In this document: piece by piece, positions 1 to 3,558 of the stretch
How positions within the stretch are numbered: position 1 is the stretch's first letter
Layout: each line of letters opens with the position of its first letter
DNA from: an uncultured Sphingomonadaceae bacterium
GTDB taxonomy: Bacteria > Pseudomonadota > Alphaproteobacteria > Sphingomonadales > Sphingomonadaceae
Direction: 5' to 3'
DNA: 5,108 nt
Assembly (NCBI GenBank): GCA_938016505.1
Contig: CALLWN010000249.1
Span: 1 to 5,108, forward strand
Notes under the pieces: generated by a model
What the model was told of the DNA's origin: nothing
Seen by the model: the letters and a program-made list of their open reading frames with translations, nothing else
Database searches by the model: none
Position numbers and translations under genes: made by a program

Positions 1-1274
1 CGCTGCGCACCATGGCGACGCCCGCGCCCGATGGCAGCTGGCGCCTCAAGGGCAGCAAGATCTACATCACCTGGGGCGAGCATGACCTCGCCGAGAGCAT
101 CGTCCACCTGGTCCTCGCCCGCACGCCCGATGCGCCCGCAGGCACGAGGGGCATCTCGCTCTTCATCGTGCCCAAGGTCCTCGTGAACCCCGATGGCAGC
201 CTCGGCGCGCGGAACGATGTCCGCGCCGCCGCGCTCGAGCACAAGCTCGGGATCCACGCCTCCCCCACCTGCACCATGGTCTTCGGTGACCATGACGGCT
301 GCGTCGGTTACCTTGTCGGCGAACAGCATGGCGGCATGCGCGCCATGTTCACCATGATGAACCACGCCCGAATCAACGTCGGGCTCCAGGGCATCGCCAT
401 CGCCTCGCGCGCCTTCCAGCACGCGCTTGCCCATGCGCGCCAGCGGGTCCAGTCGGCGAAGTTCGGTGCCGCCTCGCGCGCCCCGGTCCCGATCATCGAA
501 CATGCCGACGTCCGCCGCATGCTGATGACGGTCAAGGCGCTGTCCGAGGCCGCGCGCGCCATCGCCTTCCTGAACGCGGCCGCGGTCGACCGCGCCCATG
601 CCGAGCCCGACGCTGCGCGCCGCGCCGAGGCCCAGGGCCTTGCCGACCTCCTCACTCCCGTCACCAAGGCGTTCGCGACCGACATCGGGGTCGAGGCCTC
701 GAGCCTCGCGCTCCAGGTCTTCGGCGGCATGGGCTATGTCGAGGAGGCCGGCGCCGCCCAGCATTACCGCGACAGCCGCATCGCCCCCATCTACGAGGGC
801 ACCAACGGGATCCAGGCGATCGACCTCGTCGGCCGCAAGCTCGGGCAGGATGGCGGCCGCCACTGGCGCGCGCTGTTCCAGCGCGAGCGCAGCTTCCTGA
901 AGACCCTGCCCGCGACCGGCGACCTTGGCGCCATCCGCCCCTATGCCGAGGACGCGCTCGAGGCCCTCCAGACCGCGGCGGTCTGGCTGGTCGGGAACGA
1001 GGGCGACACGCTCGCCGACACGGCAGCCGGTGCCACGCCCTTCCTCAGGATGTTCGGCCTTACCCTTGGTGGCACGCTCCTCGCCCGCCAGGCCGTCGAG
1101 GCGGCGCGCCGACTCGAAGCAGGGGAGGGCGACCCGGCCTTTCTTCGCGCCAAGCTCGCAACTGCCCGGTTCTACGCCGAGCAGCTGCTGCCCGCCGCGC
1201 CTGCCCTGCTCGGCCCCGTCACCCGCGGGGCGGAGACGCTCTACGCCATTTCCGGCGACGCGCTCGCGGCCTGA
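1..1274 (+). CDS. Acyl-CoA dehydrogenase, long DmdC/FadE-like type, 5'-truncated by window edge
   Basis: FAD-dependent flavoenzyme that introduces an alpha-beta double bond into an acyl-CoA, the first step of a beta-oxidation-type pathway in the cytoplasm. The reading frame is open from the first bases (in-frame Leu-Arg-Thr precede the Met at 12), so the gene begins outside the window. About 423 residues are visible against roughly 590-600 in the DmdC-like subfamily. The middle beta domain opens with KIYITWGEHD and ends near the EHKLGIHASPTC motif. The C-terminal helical domain carries MFTMMNHARINVGLQG and DVRRMLMTVKAL. The FGGMGYVEEAG stretch is followed by IYEGTNGIQAIDLVGRKL, where the Glu codon at 795-797 aligns with the catalytic base of MCAD (Glu376 in YEGT). 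The last 120 or so residues fit the extra C-terminal domain of this subfamily. The substrate cannot be read from sequence; the resemblance to methylmercaptopropionyl-CoA dehydrogenase does not establish that activity. The gene ends with TGA and converges on cysQ. Confidence 0.93.
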   Translation, partial: LRTMATPAPDGSWRLKGSKIYITWGEHDLAESIVHLVLARTPDAPAGTRGISLFIVPKVLVNPDGSLGARNDVRAAALEHKLGIHASPTCTMVFGDHDGCVGYLVGEQHGGMRAMFTMMNHARINVGLQGIAIASRAFQHALAHARQRVQSAKFGAASRAPVPIIEHADVRRMLMTVKALSEAARAIAFLNAAAVDRAHAEPDAARRAEAQGLADLLTPVTKAFATDIGVEASSLALQVFGGMGYVEEAGAAQHYRDSRIAPIYEGTNGIQAIDLVGRKLGQDGGRHWRALFQRERSFLKTLPATGDLGAIRPYAEDALEALQTAAVWLVGNEGDTLADTAAGATPFLRMFGLTLGGTLLARQAVEAARRLEAGEGDPAFLRAKLATARFYAEQLLPAAPALLGPVTRGAETLYAISGDALAA

Positions 1275-1304
1275 GACCTCGTGCTGGTTTCGTGGCGGCG
1301 CGGC

Positions 1305-1350
1305 GCCCGGTGGCGGGCCGGCCAGCCCCCGCAAGGCCGGCCCGCCGGGC
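1305..1350. terminator. GC-rich hairpin downstream of the acyl-CoA dehydrogenase gene, possible terminator
   Basis: A perfect 12-base inverted repeat, ggcgggccggcc at 1312-1323 and ggccggcccgcc at 1335-1346, encloses an 11-base loop. The stem extends by four more pairs (gccc at 1305-1308 with gggc at 1347-1350) across a three-base bulge. It starts about 30 bases after the TGA at 1272-1274. There is no T-tract on either side, so it is not a classical intrinsic terminator. A strong stem at this place may still stop polymerase or protect the mRNA 3' end. Some pairing is expected by chance in DNA of this GC content, but twelve perfect pairs is more than usual. Confidence 0.45.
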
Positions 1351-1355
1351 TGCTC

Positions 1356-1440
1356 GGCGCAAGGCCGAAACCCTCGCCGAAATGGTCTGCAAAAGCTGTG
1401 CCAACCGCGGCCAAGGCGGCGAAGGCCCTGCCATTGCGCC
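1356..1440. other. Imperfect extended fold in the intergenic region
   Basis: The outer arms are ggcgcaa at 1356-1362 and ttgcgcc at 1434-1440. They continue inward with ggc at 1363-1365 pairing gcc at 1430-1432 across a single bulged A. A second stem inside pairs tcgccg at 1374-1379 with cggcga at 1417-1422. The remaining central 37 bases are less constrained. Together these would give a branched or interrupted hairpin of about 85 bases. No promoter or recognised RNA family was seen, so this records a pairing pattern and does not claim an RNA gene. Confidence 0.3.
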
Positions 1441-1444
1441 CGGA

Positions 1445-1463
1445 CTGTCAAATAATTTGACAG
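1445..1463. repeat. AT-rich perfect palindrome, operator-like
   Basis: The sequence ctgtcaaataatttgacag is a perfect inverted repeat with two 9-base arms around a single central A at 1454. Its core aaataattt stands out in surroundings that are almost all G and C. The symmetry and size resemble a binding site for a dimeric helix-turn-helix regulator, with half-site TGTCA. The palindrome also places a TTGACA hexamer on each strand, but no -10 element is visible at the proper distance on either side. It sits downstream of both neighbouring genes, which is not where an operator would normally act. The binding protein is unknown. Confidence 0.5.
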
Positions 1464-1478
1464 GTCGGCCGCGACCTG
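1461..1478. repeat. Short hairpin overlapping the AT-rich palindrome
   Basis: The arms caggtcg (1461-1467) and cgacctg (1472-1478) are perfect reverse complements around a four-base gccg loop. The first arm shares bases 1461-1463 (cag) with the right arm of the preceding palindrome, so as RNA the two structures could not both form completely. The stem is only seven pairs and could be coincidental. Confidence 0.35.
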
Positions 1479-1483
1479 CCTCG

Positions 1484-1507
1484 CAGCCACTCCGGCAGCC
1501 ACTCCGG
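1484..1507. repeat. Tandem 12-base direct repeat, two copies
   Basis: The unit cagccactccgg occurs twice head to tail (1484-1495 and 1496-1507) without a mismatch, inside non-coding DNA. It is probably a small tandem duplication from replication slippage. Each copy contains ctccgg, which is complementary to the ccggag arm of the hairpin just to the right, so the repeat could compete for pairing with that stem. Confidence 0.75.
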
Positions 1508-1518
1508 CGGCCGATCAC

Positions 1519-1539
1519 CCGGAGGGTCGCGCCCTCCGG
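1519..1539 (-). terminator. Hairpin just downstream of cysQ, candidate terminator
   Basis: The arms ccggaggg (1519-1526) and ccctccgg (1532-1539) form a perfect eight-pair stem with a five-base loop. The stem begins 14 bases beyond the cysQ stop codon in the direction of transcription, where a terminator is expected. No T-tract follows on the minus strand, so it would be an atypical or Rho-assisted site. Confidence 0.45.
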
Positions 1540-1553
1540 CCCGGCAGATCGCC

Positions 1554-2360
1554 TCAGGGTCCGAACCGCGGCAATGCGGCTGCTGCGTTGGGGTCGCCAA
1601 GCGCGAGGAACGGACCGTTCCGGTAGCCCGCCTTGCCGTAGCGCAGCGGTTGCCCGTCCGCGCCCAGCGTCACGCCACCCGCCGCGCGCAGCACCGCATC
1701 GGCTGCCGCCGTGTCCCACTCCATGGTCGGCCCGAACCTCGGATAGGCGTCCGCTGCTCCTTCCGCGAGCAGGCAGAACTTGATCGAGGAGCCCGCGCCC
1801 GTCCGGGTGGCCCCCTCGACCGCCTCGGCCCAGGCCTTGGTCCGGTCGTCGAGATGGGAATGGGAGACCACCAGCGCTGGCGCCGCCGGCAGGGCGCGGG
1901 CCGAAATGGGAGTGCGCGCCCCTCCCGCCGGCTCGAGCCACGCGCCCTCACCCATCGCGCCCCCCCACAACCGGCCGGTCGGCGGGTGCAGCACCAGCCC
2001 GAACCGCGGGACACCGTCCACCACCAGCCCGAGGTTGACCGTGTAGCCGTCGCGCCCCGCGATGAAGTCCCGGGTGCCGTCGAGGGGGTCGATCAGCCAG
2101 AAGCGGCCGGAAGGCGGCGGCAGGTGCCCCGCGCTCGCCGCCTCCTCGCCGACGATCGCGGCTGCAGGATCCACGGACCGCACGGCGGCCTCGAGGATCC
2201 GCTCGGCGGCCTCGTCGGCCTCGGTCACCGGGCTTGAATCGACCTTGTCCCGCGCGGCAAGGCCAGAGGCCTTGAGCGCCTCGATCGTCCGCCCCGCCTC
2301 GCGCATCGCGGCTTCGAGCGCGCCCCGCGCGGCAGGGTCAGGGGTTGCAGGCGCGGGCAT
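1554..2360 (-). CDS. cysQ: 3'(2'),5'-bisphosphate nucleotidase CysQ (inositol monophosphatase superfamily)
   Basis: Metal-dependent phosphatase that hydrolyses adenosine 3',5'-bisphosphate (PAP) to AMP and phosphate, clearing the by-product of sulfate assimilation; some members also act on PAPS or on inositol phosphates. The 268-residue product has the usual length for CysQ. The family motifs appear in order: SSPVTEADEAAE (42-53), the metal-ligand Glu in IVGEE (Glu72), WLIDPLDGTRDF (Asp91 and Asp94), and EWDTAAADAVL with Asp216. The stretch GSSIKFCLLAEGAADAYPRF (190-209) is typical of CysQ rather than of general inositol monophosphatases. The ATG at 2360 is chosen because conserved sequence begins soon after it; the upstream in-frame extension lies antisense to the exported-protein gene and resembles nothing. 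The Shine-Dalgarno match is weak. The gene is divergent from the exported-protein gene and convergent with the acyl-CoA dehydrogenase. All expected catalytic residues are present. Confidence 0.94.
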   Translation of the reverse strand: MPAPATPDPAARGALEAAMREAGRTIEALKASGLAARDKVDSSPVTEADEAAERILEAAVRSVDPAAAIVGEEAASAGHLPPPSGRFWLIDPLDGTRDFIAGRDGYTVNLGLVVDGVPRFGLVLHPPTGRLWGGAMGEGAWLEPAGGARTPISARALPAAPALVVSHSHLDDRTKAWAEAVEGATRTGAGSSIKFCLLAEGAADAYPRFGPTMEWDTAAADAVLRAAGGVTLGADGQPLRYGKAGYRNGPFLALGDPNAAAALPRFGP

Positions 2361-2397
2361 CGGCGGCTCTATTGCCCGAAAAGGGGAGAAGCGGAAG
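2361..2397. promoter_or_regulatory. 37-base divergent gap between cysQ and the exported-protein gene
   Basis: Only 37 bases separate the two start codons, too few for two complete promoters. At least one promoter must therefore lie inside the opposite gene's 5' end. The plus-strand ribosome binding site fills part of the gap. On the minus strand, upstream of cysQ, I see no good purine-rich site. No clear -35/-10 pair is visible. Confidence 0.5.
2381..2388 (+). promoter_or_regulatory. Ribosome binding site of the exported-protein gene
   Basis: The purine-rich aaggggag lies nine bases before the ATG at 2398-2400. It supports that ATG as the true start; the open frame itself continues upstream to 2062, antisense to cysQ. 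A signal peptide begins immediately at this ATG, which agrees with the choice. Confidence 0.65.
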
Positions 2398-2958
2398 ATG
2401 CGGCCTGCACGATCATTGCCTCTGCTCGTCCTGCTCGCTGCCGGCCCGGCTGAGGCCCAGGGCGGCATGGCGCAAAGTGGCTCCGAGGCCTTCCTCGCCT
2501 GCGCCCGGATCACCGAGGATGGCGAGCGGCTCCAATGCTATGATCGCGCGGTCGGCGCGCTCTCGGCCGAGGGCAGGCGGCTTGCCGCCGAGCGCGCCGC
2601 TGCCGCCGAGGCGGCCGCCAAGGCCCGGGCAGAAGCCGAGGCCCGCGCTGCAGCCGAAGCCGCCGAGCGCGCGAAGGCCGCCCGGATCAAGGGCTTCGGC
2701 GCGCGCGGCGGCGCATCTGCCGGGCGCGAGGACCGCGTCGACCGGATCGAATCGGCAATCACCGAGACCTTGACCGATTCGCAGGGTAAGCGCGTGTTCG
2801 CACTCGACAATGGCCAGCTCTGGCGCCAGACCGACGGGGTCTTCCTTTCGGTCGTGAAGCCGGGAACGCCTGCCACCGTGCGGCGTTCGGCCATGGGCGG
2901 CTTCATGCTGCGGATCGAGAGCCTCGGCCGCAGCGTGCCAGTCACCCGCATCCGCTAG
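2398..2958 (+). CDS. Exported protein of unknown function with two-Cys motif and Ala-rich helix
   Basis: I do not recognise a named function. The 186-residue product starts with a typical Sec signal peptide: Arg at 2 and 5, a hydrophobic core LPLLVLLAA, and a likely cut after AEA at residue 20. The mature protein should be periplasmic or otherwise exported. Residues 32-49 read FLACARITEDGERLQCYD; two cysteines 12 apart with a D..RL.CYD pattern recur in many small proteobacterial exported proteins and at the start of the VasI-type type VI secretion-associated family, though no secretion genes are present here. Residues 56-97 are rich in Ala, Glu, Lys and Arg and should form a long helix or coiled coil. 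Residues 130-186 (FALDNGQLWRQTDG onward, with GGFMLRIESLGRSVPVTRIR at the end) look like a small beta-rich module. The last codons overlap the convergent nitroreductase gene by four bases. The gene is very likely real; its role is open. Confidence 0.82.
   Translation: MRPARSLPLLVLLAAGPAEAQGGMAQSGSEAFLACARITEDGERLQCYDRAVGALSAEGRRLAAERAAAAEAAAKARAEAEARAAAEAAERAKAARIKGFGARGGASAGREDRVDRIESAITETLTDSQGKRVFALDNGQLWRQTDGVFLSVVKPGTPATVRRSAMGGFMLRIESLGRSVPVTRIR
2955..2958. other. CTAG shared by two convergent stop codons
   Basis: The plus-strand gene ends with TAG at 2956-2958 and the minus-strand gene ends with TAG read from 2957 back to 2955. The palindromic tetramer CTAG therefore supplies both stops. 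There is no intergenic space for a terminator, so each transcript must run into the opposite gene. Confidence 0.95.
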
Positions 2959-3518
2959 AAGCGAAGCACCACATCCTCGGGCGATGGCCTCGGCCGCTCC
3001 TCGAGCGCCCGGGTCGGCGTGCCGATGAAGACGAAGCCGGCAATCCGCCCGCCCGCCACGCCGAGCGCCTCGGCCATCCCCGGCAGATAGGCCGCAGGCC
3101 CGGTCAGCCAGTTGGCGGCAAAGCCTGCGGCATGGGCCGCCAGCATCAGGTGGGCTGTCGCTGCCCCTGCCGAAAGCTCCTGCTCCCAGGCCGGGATGTG
3201 GCTCTCCTTCACCAGGCTCACGACGGCCACGAGCGCCGGCGCCTGGTGGGCGAAATCCCTCAGCGCCTGCAGCTCGAGTCGCCCCGCCTCCGGCCGCCCG
3301 GCGCAGTGCAGGCGCACGATGGTGTCGGCCAGCCGCTCCCTGTCCTCCACCACGATGAACCGCCACGGCGCGAGCTTGCCATGGTCGGGCACCCGCATCG
3401 CAGCGGCAAGGATGGTCGCAAGGGTCGCAGCATCGGGCCCGGGCGGGCCGAGGTCGCGCGCCTTGCCCGAACGGCGGGTGAGCAGCAGGCGAAGCGGGTC
3501 CGAGCGGTCGTTGAACAT
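2955..3518 (-). CDS. YdjA-type nitroreductase family flavoprotein
   Basis: Small FMN-dependent NAD(P)H oxidoreductase of the nitroreductase fold, usually a cytoplasmic homodimer with FMN at the interface. The 187 residues match the compact length of E. coli YdjA. The N-terminal RRS at 15-17 corresponds to the FMN phosphate-binding segment. RVPDHGKLAPWRFIVVED at 42-59 corresponds to the RAPDHKSMQPW region of YdjA. IPAWEQELSAGAA at 108-120 matches the VPRWEQEMSAG segment, and FVFIGTP at 162-168 is the usual C-terminal strand. The ATG at 3518 has a good ribosome binding site. The gene starts 40 bases after the alkyl sulfatase stop on the same strand, so the two are probably co-transcribed. The physiological substrate is unknown, as for YdjA itself. 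Its tail overlaps the exported-protein gene. Confidence 0.92.
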   Translation of the reverse strand: MFNDRSDPLRLLLTRRSGKARDLGPPGPDAATLATILAAAMRVPDHGKLAPWRFIVVEDRERLADTIVRLHCAGRPEAGRLELQALRDFAHQAPALVAVVSLVKESHIPAWEQELSAGAATAHLMLAAHAAGFAANWLTGPAAYLPGMAEALGVAGGRIAGFVFIGTPTRALEERPRPSPEDVVLRF

Positions 3519-3523
3519 GGGTG

Positions 3524-3530
3524 CCGCCTT
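3524..3530 (-). promoter_or_regulatory. Ribosome binding site of the nitroreductase gene
   Basis: On the minus strand the sequence aaggcgg differs by one base from AAGGAGG and lies five bases before the ATG at 3518. It fixes the start of the nitroreductase and fits re-initiation after the upstream sulfatase gene. Confidence 0.6.
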
Positions 3531-3535
3531 GCCAT

Positions 3536-3552
3536 GCCCCGCGCGCCGGGGC
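3536..3552 (-). other. Small hairpin in the sulfatase-nitroreductase gap
   Basis: Six perfect pairs (gccccg at 3536-3541 and cggggc at 3547-3552) enclose a five-base loop in the 40-base gap between the two minus-strand genes. It precedes the nitroreductase ribosome binding site by a few bases. It may tune relative expression or be chance in GC-rich DNA; there is no T-run to suggest termination. Confidence 0.3.
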
Positions 3553-3558
3553 CAGCCG

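Larger units (their letters stand above)
1275..1553. other. Convergent intergenic region rich in inverted repeats
   Basis: This non-coding stretch separates the stop codon of the acyl-CoA dehydrogenase gene from that of cysQ. Open frames through it look like composition-driven shadows, and none resembles a known protein. It contains, in order, a GC-rich hairpin, a larger imperfect fold, an AT-rich palindrome overlapping a second hairpin, a tandem 12-base duplication and a short GC hairpin close to the end of cysQ. Each is listed separately. No T-run follows any of the hairpins. Confidence 0.7.

Noticed and set aside
12..14. ATG at 12 as the start of the acyl-CoA dehydrogenase
   Set aside because: The frame is open before it and the product would lack the N-terminal domain and part of the middle domain found in the family; the gene begins before the window.
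1446..1462. TTGACA hexamers in the palindrome as -35 boxes of divergent promoters
   Set aside because: No sequence resembling a -10 box lies about 17 bases away on either strand; the hexamers may just reflect the palindrome.
1219..1941. Long minus-strand open frame of 240 codons
   Set aside because: It runs across the end of the acyl-CoA dehydrogenase, the gap and part of cysQ in a different frame. Its Gly/Arg-rich composition is what out-of-frame GC-rich sequence gives, and it resembles no protein.
2062..2397. Upstream extension of the exported-protein gene to 2062
   Set aside because: This part is antisense to cysQ. A ribosome binding site and a signal peptide both support the start at 2398.
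2361..2513. N-terminal extension of cysQ to an ATG at 2513
   Set aside because: The extra 51 residues are antisense to the signal-peptide gene and have no family resemblance, while the protein from 2360 has normal CysQ length.
2413..3366. Long minus-strand open frame of 317 codons
   Set aside because: It lies antisense to the exported-protein gene and out of frame in the nitroreductase gene, both of which have convincing products. Its composition is that of a shadow frame.
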